A stretch of DNA of 64,000 nucleotides, taken from Bacillaceae bacterium SAS-127 (GTDB lineage: Bacteria; Bacillota; Bacilli; Bacillales; Domibacillaceae). Positions 44,466-54,904 of the stretch are shown piece after piece. Both the position numbers and the translations under genes were made by a program. The DNA lies in the NCBI GenBank assembly GCA_002261155.1, contig NKXN01000062.1, forward strand, positions 22,344 to 86,343, given 5' to 3'. The notes beneath the pieces are model-generated. The model had not been told where the DNA came from. It was given only the letters and a program-made list of their open reading frames with translations, and did not search any database. Numbering within the stretch: the first letter of the stretch is position 1; each line of letters opens with the position of its first letter.

Positions 44466-45246
44466 AGAGAAAATAAAGTTCGCTTTTCAAATGCTGAACG
44501 AGCCAAATAAAAAAGCCTTTGTTGCTTATATTATGGCAGGCGATGGCGGTTTACATCAATTGAAGGATCAAATGCTTTATTTGCAACAAATTGGAGTCAC
44601 ATTGATTGAAATAGGCATTCCTTTTTCAGACCCGGTAGCAGATGGCCCTGTGATTCAAGAAGCTGGGAAACGAGCCCTACAGCAAAAAGTGACCTTGAAG
44701 AAAGTATTAGATGAACTACGGAACATAAAAAATGACCTCCACATTCCTTTTGTGTTAATGACGTATTTCAATCCTGTCTACCGATATGGAATTGAACAAT
44801 TTGCTCATGATGCAGCATCGGCAGGGGTATCTGGTGTGATTATTCCGGATGTGCCGCTGGAAGAAGAGGAGGAAGTAAAACCTTTATTGGATCAATATGA
44901 TCTCGCGCTGATTCGTTTAGTTACGTTAACGAGCCCAGCAGAGCGAGTAAAGACGATTGCAGAAGGAGCAGAAGGATTTATTTATGCGGTTACAGTCAAA
45001 GGAATTACAGGGGTAAGATCTAATTTTCAAGAGGAGGTATACCAATTTTTGCAGTGCATTAAAGCAGAAGCGAAAGTACCTGTTCTTGCTGGGTTTGGTG
45101 TTTCTTCAAAAGAGCAGGCACAGGAGCTAGGGCAACATTGTGATGGAGTAATTGTCGGCAGTCAAATTGTCCAGCTATTTCATGAAGGCCGACAAGAAGA
45201 GATTGCCAAACTATTGCCTGAATCGACTTTGCCTGTACATGAATGA
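44458..45246 (+). CDS. trpA: Tryptophan synthase alpha subunit
   Basis: Splits indole-3-glycerol phosphate and passes indole to TrpB. The 262-residue TIM barrel has catalytic Glu in [38 protein letters not shown] (catalytic Asp), GVRSNF and [10 protein letters not shown]. The ATG follows AGGAGG inside trpB. Last gene of the operon; a long inverted repeat follows. Confidence 0.95.
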   Translation: MSKEKIKFAFQMLNEPNKKAFVAYIMAGDGGLHQLKDQMLYLQQIGVTLIEIGIPFSDPVADGPVIQEAGKRALQQKVTLKKVLDELRNIKNDLHIPFVLMTYFNPVYRYGIEQFAHDAASAGVSGVIIPDVPLEEEEEVKPLLDQYDLALIRLVTLTSPAERVKTIAEGAEGFIYAVTVKGITGVRSNFQEEVYQFLQCIKAEAKVPVLAGFGVSSKEQAQELGQHCDGVIVGSQIVQLFHEGRQEEIAKLLPESTLPVHE

Positions 45247-45257
45247 TCTCATCTAAA

Positions 45258-45307
45258 ATGGAATTTGGAGGGTAGCTACATATAAGAGGTTACCCTCCAA
45301 ATTCCAT
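45258..45307. terminator. Long inverted repeat after trpA
   Basis: A perfect 17-bp stem (45258-45274 with 45291-45307) with a 16-base loop. There is no T tract on the + strand, but TTTT follows on the minus strand. It probably stops trp transcripts by structure and also serves the leftward small frame. Confidence 0.6.
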
Positions 45308-45348
45308 GAAAGACCTATTTTGTAAATGACGCAAGGTCCGCTATCATT

Positions 45349-45435
45349 TTATCTATCACTAAAATCAATCCCACTATAATCAATACTCCAAAACTTATGA
45401 AACTTTTCATCTTGATAGATAAATGCTCGTTTCAT
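45349..45435 (-). pseudogene. 28-residue frame, probable remnant of a WGR-domain protein gene
   Basis: An ATG at 45435 follows GAGGAG with ideal spacing and reads 28 codons, beginning MKRAFIYQDEKFHKFWSI. This resembles the start of WGR-domain (MolR-like) proteins as I remember them, where the motif continues into a GK-x-G strand. Here a stop comes after DFSDR and no continuation is clear in any frame. It is probably the 5' stub of a decayed gene, though a genuine short peptide is possible. Confidence 0.4.
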
Positions 45436-45509
45436 CGTTTCTCCTCGCTTTCGTAACGATCTATTTATGTATTAATCATATCCGCAAATAAAAATATAAA
45501 AAATACACA

Positions 45510-45606
45510 ACGGGGTATTTGACAAAAAAGAAAAAAGCGTTTAAGATACAATTAGAAAATAAGTGAGGGAAAATTTTTTTGTTATTTAAAATACCCCTAT
45601 ATGTAT
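45510..45606 (+). promoter_or_regulatory. Promoter with possible CsoR/CstR-type operator
   Basis: TTGACA (45519-45524), 17-base spacer, TAAGAT (45542-45547) form a strong sigma-A promoter. GGGGTAT touches the -35 box (45512-45518), and ATACCCCTATATGTAT lies at 45591-45606. ATACCC/GGGTAT half-sites are what CstR/CsoR persulfide or copper sensors bind, and the gene downstream handles sulfur. No csoR/cstR gene is in the window. The operator is an inference. Confidence 0.5.
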
Positions 45607-45628
45607 AAAAGGGATGGAGGAATCATAC

Positions 45629-48082
45629 ATGAAGAAAATTGTTATTATCGGTGGAGCAGCTGGAGGCGCAACAGCGGCAGCGCGTTTGCGTCGAGTTGAT
45701 CCACAAGCAGAAATTATTTTGTTTGAAAAAGGGGAATACATTTCCTATGCGAGCTGTGGCTTGCCCTATTATATTGGTGACATGGTCCCTCAACGTGATT
45801 CTTTACTGGTCCAAACAGTAGAAGGAATGACGAACAGATATAATTTAGATATTCGCATTGAAACAGAAGTGACAAATATTGATCGCCAAAATCAAACGAT
45901 TACAGCTAAACATGTGAAAACGGGTGAACAGCACGAAGAAACGTATGATGTGCTCATTTTAGCGACAGGTGCAGCGCCGGTTGTCCCTAATATTCCGGGT
46001 ATCGATCAAGCAAACAATGTGTTTACATTGAAAACAATTCCAGACGCGGATACGATTAAACATTGGATGAAAGAAAAAGAACCAGCTCAAGCCGTCGTCC
46101 TCAGTGGAAGCTTGACTGCGATTGAACTTGCTGAAAACTTACAAAAACGCGGGCTACAAGTGACGATCGTTGAAGCTCACTCGCAGTTAACACCAGCTCT
46201 TGATGAAGAAATGGCCGCGCTTGTGCACCAAAAATTACGTGATCAAGATATCAATGTTGTTTTAGGTCAATCAGTCAGCCGTGTGGATAATGAAGGGCAA
46301 CAATTAACATTACAAGATGGAACCGTTCTAACAAGTGATATGACGATCATCGCTATGGGCCTCACGTCTGAGAGCGAACTAGCGAAACAAGCTGGGCTAG
46401 AAATAGGAGAGCATGGCGGGGTGAGCGTGAACGCTAGCTTACAAACGACGGATTCAGCGATTTATGCTGTCGGTGATGTCGTTGAGGCTAATGAGTCGCC
46501 GTCTGCTTCTTTCACTATTCGCCAAGGAAGAGCTGTAGCGGATCATATTTATGGAAAGAACGTGCAATATAGCGGCTCGATCAGCACGATAGCAACGAAG
46601 CTATTTGATTTAACTGTTGCTGCGACAGGTAGAAACGAAAAGACGTTGCAAGCACGAAATGTTCCATACGAAGCGGTGCATATTCATCCAGCTTCTCAAG
46701 CGGGATACTATATCGGTGGCAGCCCGATTACATTGAAGATGACGTTCCATCCAGAAACAGGAGAAATTTACGGTGCGCAAGCGATCGGATTAACGGGTGT
46801 AGAAAAAAGAATTGATGTCATTGCGACAGCGATTAAAGCAAAAATGAATGTGTTTGACCTACAAGATCTTGAGTTGATTTCTGCTCCTGCCTTCTCTACG
46901 CCGAAAGATCCAGTGAATATGTTAGGTTATGTGGCTGGCAACATTGTAGATGGAGAAGCAAAGCCTGCTCATGTGCTGCAAATAGATGAGATTATTGCAA
47001 AAGAAGGAACGGTCATCGACGTACGTGAACCGTTAGAGCGTGAAATGGGCTATATAGAAGGAAGTAAAAACATTCCGCTTGGTGAGTTGAAAACGAGGTT
47101 AAATGAAATTCCGAAAGACCAGCCTGTATATGTTTCCTGCCAAGTCGGACAAAGAGGATATTTAGCGTCTAATCTATTAAAAGAAAATGGATTTGATGTC
47201 TATAACGTCAGCGGCGGCTATAAAATGTACGCGAGTATGAAACGCGATCAAGAAGAGCGTCAACAACCAATTCAAACGAAAGTAGTAGGTGAACAACAAC
47301 CGATGACCCAATCTATTCAACCAATGACAGGTGATGTCAAAGCAGATGTACAATTAAATTGTATGGGGCTTCAATGTCCAGGACCGATTAGTCAAGTGTT
47401 CAAAACGATGAATAAAATGAACGATGGGGAAGTGTTAGAAGTAAAAGTAACCGATCCGGGCTTCATTACCGATATTAAAGCATGGAGTAGTAAAACAGGA
47501 AATACCTTCTTGAAAAATGAAACGGTGGACGGAGCAACTGTCGTATACGTTCAAAAAGGAGCGGCTAATCAAGGGCAAACAGCAAGTGCTCCATCAGTCG
47601 CTAGCGGTCCTAAAGGAGCGACACTTGTTGTATTTGACCAAGACCTTGATAAAGCGATTGCTTCCTTTATTATTGCCACAGGCGCAGCAGCAATGGGCAA
47701 GAAAGTCACGATGTTCTTTACTTTCTGGGGTTTAAATATTTTACGCCGAGAAGAAGCGGTATCTCAAGAAGGAAAAGACTTCATTGAAAAAATGTTCAAT
47801 AAAATGATGCCGCGCGGACCAAAACAGCTGCCAATTTCTAATATGAACATGGGCGGAATGGGTTCGAAAATGATTCGTACAGTAATGGAGAAGAAAAATG
47901 TCGATAGCCTAGAAAAGCTAATGGCAACAGCAATGGAGCTCGGAGTCGAAATTACAGCTTGTGCGATGAGCATGGACGTGATGGGGATTCGTGAACATGA
48001 GTTAATTGACGGCGTTCAAATTGGCGGTGTCGCTGCTTATCTCGGTCAAGCAGAAGATTCCAACGTGAACTTGTTTATTTAA
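45629..48082 (+). CDS. CoA-disulfide reductase fused to rhodanese, TusA and DsrE-like domains
   Basis: An 817-residue flavoprotein of four modules. Residues 1-445: pyridine nucleotide-disulfide reductase with FAD site IIGGAAGGATAAARLRR, single redox Cys in YASCGLPYYIGD (CoADR type) and VGDVVE. Residues about 462-545: rhodanese (VIDVREPLER; active Cys in VSCQVGQRGY). Residues about 573-642: TusA/SirA (LNCMGLQCPGPI). Residues about 655-817: DsrE/F-like (ATLVVFDQDLDKAIASFI). I start at ATG 45629 after ATGGAGG. Such fusions move persulfide sulfur between CoA, protein Cys and acceptors. The promoter carries CstR-like half-sites. Confidence 0.92.
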   Translation: MKKIVIIGGAAGGATAAARLRRVDPQAEIILFEKGEYISYASCGLPYYIGDMVPQRDSLLVQTVEGMTNRYNLDIRIETEVTNIDRQNQTITAKHVKTGEQHEETYDVLILATGAAPVVPNIPGIDQANNVFTLKTIPDADTIKHWMKEKEPAQAVVLSGSLTAIELAENLQKRGLQVTIVEAHSQLTPALDEEMAALVHQKLRDQDINVVLGQSVSRVDNEGQQLTLQDGTVLTSDMTIIAMGLTSESELAKQAGLEIGEHGGVSVNASLQTTDSAIYAVGDVVEANESPSASFTIRQGRAVADHIYGKNVQYSGSISTIATKLFDLTVAATGRNEKTLQARNVPYEAVHIHPASQAGYYIGGSPITLKMTFHPETGEIYGAQAIGLTGVEKRIDVIATAIKAKMNVFDLQDLELISAPAFSTPKDPVNMLGYVAGNIVDGEAKPAHVLQIDEIIAKEGTVIDVREPLEREMGYIEGSKNIPLGELKTRLNEIPKDQPVYVSCQVGQRGYLASNLLKENGFDVYNVSGGYKMYASMKRDQEERQQPIQTKVVGEQQPMTQSIQPMTGDVKADVQLNCMGLQCPGPISQVFKTMNKMNDGEVLEVKVTDPGFITDIKAWSSKTGNTFLKNETVDGATVVYVQKGAANQGQTASAPSVASGPKGATLVVFDQDLDKAIASFIIATGAAAMGKKVTMFFTFWGLNILRREEAVSQEGKDFIEKMFNKMMPRGPKQLPISNMNMGGMGSKMIRTVMEKKNVDSLEKLMATAMELGVEITACAMSMDVMGIREHELIDGVQIGGVAAYLGQAEDSNVNLFI

Positions 48083-48648
48083 TCGTAAAAAGAAGTTGTC
48101 CTACTTTTGTGGGATAGCTTCTTTTTTAGTGAATGAATAAAAGCTTTACTATTCAGGGGAACGTTTAGAAAATATGAAAATGAGTAACAATGGAGTGAAG
48201 AGTATAAAGCAGAAAAAAACGTCCTTAAAGCAGGTAAAATCAAGCTAAATGAAAACTTACTGATTTAATTTAAAATTTTTATAAAAAAGGATTGGAATTT
48301 CTAAGTAACAGTAGTAAGATGGTACATGAAAAAAAGATGCCGCTTTATAAATACGGGGAAATAGCAAAAAAACAGCAGAATTAGAAAGTATATTAATATA
48401 ACGAATATTTCATAAATATACGTAAGTCGACATTATTTTTTTGTATGTGTGAAAAAGTCGTAAAAAATTGCTGAATTATGCGTTAATACTTTATCTTATG
48501 AGTCTTCAATGGTAAGATGTCCTTGTAAGCGGTTTTATTTTCACTTCTTTATGTTATTTTCTACTGCCACTTCATTCTTAGAAAATAACTGAACAAAAAA
48601 TTATTCAATGTAAAAATTAACGGGCGAAATGGTTGGAGGTTTTTTAGA
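48083..48648. other. 566-base gap upstream of odhA
   Basis: A hairpin at 48087-48129 (AAAAAGAAG-TGTCC ... GGGATAGCTTCTTTTT) terminates the preceding gene. The rest is AT-rich and holds the odhA promoter. A 24-codon frame at about 48174 lacks a ribosome binding site and is not called. Confidence 0.5.
48087..48129 (+). terminator. Intrinsic terminator of the CoA-disulfide reductase fusion
   Basis: AAAAAGAAG with GTCC pairs with GGGATAGCTTCTTTTT around a T-rich loop, followed by T. Confidence 0.65.
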
Positions 48649-51468
48649 ATGAAAATGCAGACAGCCCAAGGAAATCCATGGAGTAAATTCTTTGGACCAA
48701 ACCTTGGATATGTGATGGAAGTATATGAACAGTATTTAGAAGATCCAACATCGGTGGATCCAGAACTAAAACAAATGTTTGATGACTGGGGAGCACCTGT
48801 AGCTAATGAGCAAGTAGCGGAAGGTGGTCAAACAGCTGTACCTGCATCACAAGGAGATTTGAACACGCTATTTAAAGCAATTAAATTAGCGGACAGCATT
48901 CGTATTTTTGGGCACTTAGCGGCAGATATTAATCCATTGAATGACCGTAACAAAGACACGCGGCGAATTGAATTAAGCACATACGATTTAACAGAAGAAG
49001 ATTTGAAAAATGTTCCTGTTAAATACTTATGTCCAGATGCGCCTGCTCATGTTACAAATGGATTAGAAGCAATCCAACATTTGAAAAAAGTCTACACAGA
49101 TAAGCTAGCTTTTGAATTAGCCCAAGTTCATGATTTAGAAGAAAAGCAATGGTTGAGAAACCAGATTGAATCAACGAAATATTACCCTAAATTCTCTAAT
49201 GATCAAAAAGTTCAGTTATTAAAGCGTTTAACTGAAGTTGAAGGGTTTGAGAAATTTATCCATAAAACATTCGTAGGACAAAAACGCTTCTCGATTGAAG
49301 GGTTAGATGCGATGGTTCCTCTTCTTGATGAAGTGGTTCGCTCATCTTCTGCGAATGGAACAAAAACGATTAACATCGGAATGGCTCACCGTGGACGTCT
49401 AAACGTACTTGCGCATATTTTAGGTAAGCCTTATGAAATGATCTTTGCTGAATTCCAGCACGCGCCAAGCAAAAACCTTCTTCCTGAAGGATCAACAAAA
49501 ATGACTACATATGGCTGGACTGGTGATGTTAAATATCACTTAGGTGCAGACCACGATTATAAAGAAGATGCTTCTGTTACACGTGTGACGTTGGCTAATA
49601 ACCCTTCTCACTTAGAAGTAGTCAGCCCAGTAGTTACAGGATATACTCGTGCGGCTCAAGAGGAGCGCACAAAGAACGGTGTACCTGAGCAAAATACTGA
49701 ACTAGCACTTGCTGTACTGATCCATGGTGATGCGGCATTCCCAGGACAAGGTATTGTAAGTGAAACGTTCAATATGAGTAGAATTCCTGGCTATCAAACA
49801 GGTGGATCGATTCATATCATTGCGAACAATATGATCGGTTTTACGACAGAAAGCTATGATTCTCGTTCTACTCGCTATGCTTCTGACTTAGCGAAAGGAT
49901 TCGAAGTGCCAATTGTACACGTCAATGCAGATGATCCGGAAGCTTGTTTAGCGGCTGCTCTTATGGCGGTAGACTATCGCAATCGCTTCGGAAAAGATTT
50001 CGTGATTGATTTAATTGGTTACCGTCGTTTCGGTCATAACGAAATGGATGAGCCGATGACAACGAACCCATTGATGTATCAAATGGTTCGTCAGCACCCA
50101 ACAGCTAGAGAAATTTACGCAAATAAATTGATCGATCGCGGTGTGTTAACGAAGGAACAAGCTGATCAATTAAATATTGATAACGAAAATAAATTAAAAG
50201 ATTTATTCGAAACGGTTCCGAAAAAAGATGAAAACCCAGATATCATTATGAATCCGCCAAAATTTGTTGAAAAAGAGCTTCCAACAGGCGATACAGCTGT
50301 TAGCACAGAATCTTTAAATAAAGTCAACAATGAATTATTGACTTGGCCAGAGGATTTAAATGTATTTAAAAAGCTAGCACGTATTTTAAAACGTCGTGAA
50401 GATGTATTTGAAAAAGACGGCAATATCGATTGGGGTCATGCGGAAACGTTAGCTTTTGCTTCGATTTTAAAAGAAGGCACGCCGATCCGTTTGACAGGAC
50501 AAGATGCGCAACGCGGTACATTTGCTCACCGAAACCTTGTTTTACATGATGAGAAATCAGGAGAAGAGTATGTGCCACTTCATCATTTAGAAGGTGTGGA
50601 CTCATCTTTTGTTGTGATCAACAGTCCGTTAACAGAAACAGCGGTTGTCGGATATGAATACGGATATAATGTCTTCTCTCCAGAGACTCTAGTTCTTTGG
50701 GAAGCACAATTTGGTGACTTTGCTAACATGGCACAAGTGATGTTTGACCAATTTGTTTCATCAGGTCGTGCGAAATGGGGACAAAAATCTGGTCTTGTCA
50801 TGCTATTACCACATGGATACGAAGGCCAAGGTCCAGAGCATTCAAGCGCAAGAATGGAGCGCTTCCTGCAAAGTGCAGCGGAAAATAACTGGACAGTAGC
50901 GAATCTTTCTTCTACTGCTCAATATTTCCACATTCTTCGTCGTCAAGCTTCTATTCTTCAAAAAGAGGAAGTGCGACCGTTAGTCATTATGACGCCTAAG
51001 AGCTTGCTACGTCATCCTTTAGCTGCGTCTAAAGCTTCTGAATTCACAAATGGTTCATTTAAACCAGTAGTGGAAGAGCCAAGACTAGGAAGCAATCCAG
51101 AGAAAGTAGAAAGAATCGTTCTATGTAGCGGAAAAGTCTCTATCGATTTAGCTGAGCAAATTAGCAAAACTGAAGGGCTTGATTGGTTACATGTGCTTCG
51201 AGTGGAAGAAATCTATCCATTCCCTAAAGAAGAGATTATGGCTCTATTATCACGCTTTACAAATGTGAAAGAATTAGTATGGCTACAAGAAGAACCACAA
51301 AATATGGGTTCTTGGACGTATATTGATCCAAGACTTCGCGATGTGGCTCCAGAGGGTGCAGCTGTTCGTTACGTCGGCCGTCGTCGTCGTTCAAGCCCTT
51401 CAGTAGGGGATGCTATTGTTCATAAGAAAGAACAAGAACGTATTCTTAATGAAGTATTAACGAAGTAA
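48649..51468 (+). CDS. odhA: 2-oxoglutarate dehydrogenase E1
   Basis: E1 of the TCA-cycle 2-oxoglutarate dehydrogenase complex, using thiamine diphosphate. The 939 residues show the N-terminal [26 protein letters not shown] (E2-binding region), [34 protein letters not shown] and, in the pyrimidine domain, [31 protein letters not shown] and [14 protein letters not shown] sits 10 bases before the ATG. It is the normal length for Bacillus. odhB follows after 89 bases, without a visible terminator between. Confidence 0.96.
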   Translation: MKMQTAQGNPWSKFFGPNLGYVMEVYEQYLEDPTSVDPELKQMFDDWGAPVANEQVAEGGQTAVPASQGDLNTLFKAIKLADSIRIFGHLAADINPLNDRNKDTRRIELSTYDLTEEDLKNVPVKYLCPDAPAHVTNGLEAIQHLKKVYTDKLAFELAQVHDLEEKQWLRNQIESTKYYPKFSNDQKVQLLKRLTEVEGFEKFIHKTFVGQKRFSIEGLDAMVPLLDEVVRSSSANGTKTINIGMAHRGRLNVLAHILGKPYEMIFAEFQHAPSKNLLPEGSTKMTTYGWTGDVKYHLGADHDYKEDASVTRVTLANNPSHLEVVSPVVTGYTRAAQEERTKNGVPEQNTELALAVLIHGDAAFPGQGIVSETFNMSRIPGYQTGGSIHIIANNMIGFTTESYDSRSTRYASDLAKGFEVPIVHVNADDPEACLAAALMAVDYRNRFGKDFVIDLIGYRRFGHNEMDEPMTTNPLMYQMVRQHPTAREIYANKLIDRGVLTKEQADQLNIDNENKLKDLFETVPKKDENPDIIMNPPKFVEKELPTGDTAVSTESLNKVNNELLTWPEDLNVFKKLARILKRREDVFEKDGNIDWGHAETLAFASILKEGTPIRLTGQDAQRGTFAHRNLVLHDEKSGEEYVPLHHLEGVDSSFVVINSPLTETAVVGYEYGYNVFSPETLVLWEAQFGDFANMAQVMFDQFVSSGRAKWGQKSGLVMLLPHGYEGQGPEHSSARMERFLQSAAENNWTVANLSSTAQYFHILRRQASILQKEEVRPLVIMTPKSLLRHPLAASKASEFTNGSFKPVVEEPRLGSNPEKVERIVLCSGKVSIDLAEQISKTEGLDWLHVLRVEEIYPFPKEEIMALLSRFTNVKELVWLQEEPQNMGSWTYIDPRLRDVAPEGAAVRYVGRRRRSSPSVGDAIVHKKEQERILNEVLTK

Positions 51469-51557
51469 GTAGCTGAGTGGGCGGATTAAATTTACCGCTC
51501 ACTCCTAAATAATAAACTACATTTAAATTTGATGAGACATTAGAGGAGGACACGAAA

Positions 51558-52766
51558 GTGGCTGAAATTAGAGTTCCAGAGCTGGCAGAATCGATTACAG
51601 AAGGTACAATTGCTCAATGGTTGAAACAACCAGGAGATCAAGTAGAAAAAGGAGAATTCATCGTTGAATTAGAAACAGATAAAGTCAACGTTGAAGTGAT
51701 TTCTGAAGAAGCAGGCGTCATCACAGAATTAAAAGCAGAAGAAGGGGACACAGTAGAAGTTGGTCAAGTTATTGCGGTAGTAGGAGCAAGCGGATCAGCA
51801 CCTGCCCCTGTAGCTGAAGCAGCACCTCAAGCAGAAGCTAAACAAGAGGAAGTACAAGCTGCACCTGCTCAAGAAGAGACAAAACAACGTCCAATTGCTT
51901 CTCCAGCAGCTCGTAAACTAGCTCGTGAAAAAGGCATTGATCTAGCGGAAGTACCAACAGTAGATCCAATGGGTCGCGTACGTAAGCAAGATGTAACATC
52001 ATTCTCTAACCAACCAGTACCATCTGCACCACAACAAGCAGCAGCTCCTAAACAAGATGATGGTAAACCCGTTGAGCGCGTTCGTATGACACGTCGTCGC
52101 CAAACAATCGCGAAAACATTAGTAGACGTTCAGCACACAGCTGCGATGCTTACTACGTTTAATGAGATTGATATGAGCGCGATTATGGATCTTCGTAAAC
52201 GCAAAAAAGACAAATTCTTCGAAGATCACGATGTTCGTCTGGGCTTTATGTCTTTCTTCACGAAAGCTTGTGTAGCCGCATTGAAGAAATATCCATATGT
52301 GAACTCAGAAATCGATGGCAATGAATTTGTTTTGAAAAAATTCTACGATATCGGTGTAGCTGTATCAACTGAAGACGGCTTAGTTGTACCAGTTGTACGT
52401 GACTGTGACCGCAAAAACTTTGCTGAAATCGAAAGCGATATTTTAGGCCTAGCTTTAAAAGCTCGTGACAATAAATTAGCGTTAAGCGATCTTCAAGGTG
52501 GATCATTCACAATTACAAACGGTGGCGTATTCGGTTCATTAATGTCTACTCCAATTCTAAATGGTCGTCAAGCGGGTATCCTTGGTATGCATACAATCCA
52601 AACTCGTCCGGTAGCGATTGACAAAGATACAATTGAAAACCGTCCGATGATGTATGTGGCATTATCTTATGACCACAGAATTATCGATGGAAAAGAGGCA
52701 GTAGGCTTCTTAAAAACTGTTAAAGAATTAATTGAAAACCCAGAAGATCTTTTATTAGAAGGCTAA
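51558..52766 (+). CDS. odhB: Dihydrolipoyl succinyltransferase E2
   Basis: E2 of the 2-oxoglutarate complex. The 402 residues comprise a lipoyl domain (1-77, lipoyl Lys in [11 protein letters not shown]), an Ala/Pro/Glu linker, a peripheral subunit binding domain (about 112-148, [16 protein letters not shown]) and the acyltransferase core (about 175-402) with catalytic His and Asp in [12 protein letters not shown]. The start is GTG after GAGGAGG. Forms one operon with odhA, ended by a terminator. The E3 gene is not in this window. Confidence 0.95.
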   Translation: MAEIRVPELAESITEGTIAQWLKQPGDQVEKGEFIVELETDKVNVEVISEEAGVITELKAEEGDTVEVGQVIAVVGASGSAPAPVAEAAPQAEAKQEEVQAAPAQEETKQRPIASPAARKLAREKGIDLAEVPTVDPMGRVRKQDVTSFSNQPVPSAPQQAAAPKQDDGKPVERVRMTRRRQTIAKTLVDVQHTAAMLTTFNEIDMSAIMDLRKRKKDKFFEDHDVRLGFMSFFTKACVAALKKYPYVNSEIDGNEFVLKKFYDIGVAVSTEDGLVVPVVRDCDRKNFAEIESDILGLALKARDNKLALSDLQGGSFTITNGGVFGSLMSTPILNGRQAGILGMHTIQTRPVAIDKDTIENRPMMYVALSYDHRIIDGKEAVGFLKTVKELIENPEDLLLEG

Positions 52767-52811
52767 TACGAGAAGGGTATTTGACCTCTCTTAGCACTAA
52801 TGATCATATGT

Positions 52812-52844
52812 AAAGGTGTGCCTTAGCTGGCACACCTTTTTTTC
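52812..52844 (+). terminator. Intrinsic terminator of odhAB
   Basis: AAAGGTGTGCC (52812-52822) pairs perfectly with GGCACACCTTT (52829-52839), followed by T. Confidence 0.85.
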
Positions 52845-52848
52845 TAAA

Positions 52849-52977
52849 CTATTTATTTATCATTAAACCCCGTTTTTGTACTTCCATTCGCAGTAAGCGA
52901 ATCCAATCTCGATCTTGACCTTTCTTTTTTGCATCCCGATAAGCAGCGACTAGCATTTCATTACTCATAATTTTCAT
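52849..52977 (-). CDS. sda: Sporulation histidine kinase inhibitor Sda
   Basis: A 42-residue protein. It starts MKIMSNEMLVAAYRDAKK, continues with a second helix (DRDWIRLLRMEVQKRG) and fits the two-helix hairpin of Sda: a leading (S)xELLxxSY-like helix and an exI-x-EI-x-RR-like helix. Sda blocks KinA autophosphorylation, stopping sporulation when DNA replication is damaged. A strong AAAGGAGG lies 7 bases before the ATG. I called it from the sequence because it is so short. Convergent with odhB. Confidence 0.85.
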   Translation of the reverse strand: MKIMSNEMLVAAYRDAKKKGQDRDWIRLLRMEVQKRGLMINK

Positions 52978-53026
52978 GAAACATCCTCCTTTGTTTTCGG
53001 TTACTTAAAGCATAGGGCAAGTGGAA

Positions 53027-53046
53027 AATAAAGAATATTCTTTATT
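53027..53046. repeat. Perfect 20-bp AT palindrome upstream of sda and nnrD
   Basis: A perfect 20-base palindrome centred on AGAATATTCT between the two divergent genes, about 50 bases upstream of sda. It could be an operator, or simply a short inverted repeat in AT-rich DNA. Confidence 0.45.
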
Positions 53047-53227
53047 TGCTGTGTATTATACATGTTTATTAACGTGTTTTAAAGTATAATGGTTGAAATC
53101 CATCTAAAGTCGTGAGAAGGAAGTAAACGTTATCAAAATGGAGATTGTTTATCACATGAAAAAGGGCTTAATAGATGAAGTTTATTTTATTGATTATAAA
53201 AATATTATGTAAATAAGAGGTGGCTTC

Positions 53228-54769
53228 ATGTATATCTATACGAGTGATCAAATAAAATTAGTAGATGAAGAAGCAGCGAATAAGGGAATGTCAACATTCA
53301 CATTAATGGAAAACGCCGGTAGTGGGCTGTTCAGAGCGTTGACTTCACTATTATGTGGAGGAGAGAAAATAGCGATTCTATGTGGGAAAGGAAATAATGG
53401 AGGAGACGGGATCGTTTTAGCAAGGTATTTAAAAATGGCTGGAATGGATGTAGATCTCTTATTACCAGTAGGAGAGCCAGTAACAAACGCAGCGAAACAA
53501 CATCTTGATTACTATCAAAATTTAGGTTACACAATAGAGGACTTCAATGAAGAAGTAAAATATGATGTTATTATTGATAGTTTGCTTGGTGTCGGTGCGA
53601 AACAACCTTTATCTAATGCAATCAAACAACTAACTTCTTGGGCAAACGAGCAATCTGCGATACGAATAGCGATTGACTTGCCAACAGGCGTTTTTGCCGA
53701 TCATGGGAAAGTGGATGAAGCGACATTTCGAGCGGATCATTCCTTGCATTTACATGGATACAAACCAGCCTGTTTCCTCTTTCCTTCCTCTGAATTTTTC
53801 GGTGAAAAGCACGTAATTGACATTGGCTTAGCACATAACAGTTCATGGAAGGTTTGGACGGCGGCAGATGTACGATCCTTGTCGAATGAAGCTCCTCAAA
53901 ATGCTCATAAAGGTAGCTTCGGTCATGGACTATTAATAGCAGGAAGCAACTCTATGCCTGGTAGTGCAGCGCTTGCAGCGATCGGCGCCGTGCGGACAGG
54001 CATTGGTAAATTAACGATTCAAACGACGCCTTACGTAGCAGCGGTGATTGCTCACCATGCACCAGAAGCGACGTATCATTTTGAATCCAACATGGACGAG
54101 CTACTTTCATTTGACGGAGTCGCGATTGGCTGTGGGTTGGCGCCTACAGACGAGCTTGAGACATCGATTCAACGCTGTTTAACGGAAGAATTTCCGCTTA
54201 TATTAGACGCTGGAGCTCTTTCGAAACGAAACTATCGTTTGCAAGATCGAAAAGCAAACGTCATCGTCACCCCTCATCCAGGAGAATTTGCCCGAATGAC
54301 AGGTCAAACAGTGCAAGAGATTCAAATGAACCGATTAGAAGCAGCATCACAATTTGCTAAAGAACAGCAAGTGATCGTTGTATTAAAAGGACAATATTCA
54401 GTGATTGCCTTTCCTGACGGGACAGGTATAATTAATACGAGCGGGAATGAAGCGTTAGCTAAAGGTGGCACAGGCGATACGTTGACAGGGATGATATTAG
54501 CGAGCATTTTGCGGATGAAAAATGATCGTGCAGCGATTGCTCATGCGGTGTTTCTCCATGGAGCCTGTGCGGACATGTGGGTGGAAAGCAACGGTCGATC
54601 TAGCATGGCAGCTCATGATATCAATCATCTGCTACCGTTCGTTTTGAAGAAAATTATAGGTGGAACCGCCAAAGGAGGAAATTATGAATCATCTGACATG
54701 GACGAAAAAAGAAACAGTAAAGCAAGTAAAATGCGTACACACGAATGCAGCGAAATATATGGTGAATAA
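53228..54769 (+). CDS. nnrD: Bifunctional NAD(P)H-hydrate epimerase / ADP-dependent NAD(P)H-hydrate dehydratase
   Basis: Repairs hydrated NADH and NADPH. The 513-residue protein has the YjeF N-terminal epimerase domain (1-210; LCGKGNNGGDGIVLARYL, DSLLGVGAK) and the C-terminal ATP/ADP-dependent dehydratase (about 220-480; KGSFGHGLLIAGS, VTPHPGEFARMTG, LAKGGTGDTLTGM). The final about 28 residues (beginning GGTAKGGNYESS) are unlike the family and overlap the next gene by 86 bases. A missing base before GGAGG, or a lost stop, could have extended it. The start is ATG after AAGAGGTGG. Confidence 0.92.
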   Translation: MYIYTSDQIKLVDEEAANKGMSTFTLMENAGSGLFRALTSLLCGGEKIAILCGKGNNGGDGIVLARYLKMAGMDVDLLLPVGEPVTNAAKQHLDYYQNLGYTIEDFNEEVKYDVIIDSLLGVGAKQPLSNAIKQLTSWANEQSAIRIAIDLPTGVFADHGKVDEATFRADHSLHLHGYKPACFLFPSSEFFGEKHVIDIGLAHNSSWKVWTAADVRSLSNEAPQNAHKGSFGHGLLIAGSNSMPGSAALAAIGAVRTGIGKLTIQTTPYVAAVIAHHAPEATYHFESNMDELLSFDGVAIGCGLAPTDELETSIQRCLTEEFPLILDAGALSKRNYRLQDRKANVIVTPHPGEFARMTGQTVQEIQMNRLEAASQFAKEQQVIVVLKGQYSVIAFPDGTGIINTSGNEALAKGGTGDTLTGMILASILRMKNDRAAIAHAVFLHGACADMWVESNGRSSMAAHDINHLLPFVLKKIIGGTAKGGNYESSDMDEKRNSKASKMRTHECSEIYGE

Positions 54770-54887
54770 CCGGTTAACGGCTGGCAGCACATATGACGTT
54801 AAAAATGAAACGGAAGAGTTTTATTTTGTTGCCGACAACAAAGGAAGTATTTCTGGATTCTATAAAGACTATTTTAAAGAAATATAA
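54684..54887 (+). CDS. DUF6501 family small protein
   Basis: A 67-residue protein starting MNHLTWTKKETVKQVKC and containing AAKYMVNNRLTAGSTYDVKNETEEFYF and GSISGFYKDYF. This matches a small Bacillaceae family I know as DUF6501, without known function. AAAGGAGG lies 6 bases before the ATG, all within the 3' end of the nnrD frame, so the site clearly belongs to this gene. Ends before a hairpin terminator. Confidence 0.8.
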   Translation: MNHLTWTKKETVKQVKCVHTNAAKYMVNNRLTAGSTYDVKNETEEFYFVADNKGSISGFYKDYFKEI

Positions 54888-54904
54888 TCCTATTTACTGA
54901 AAGA

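Noticed and set aside
48174..48248. 24-codon frame upstream of odhA
   Set aside because: No ribosome binding site, Lys/Ser-rich low complexity, no similarity recognised.
52978..53227. DnaA boxes upstream of sda
   Set aside because: Only sequences two or more mismatches from TTATNCACA (for example TTATACATG) were found; not enough to call.
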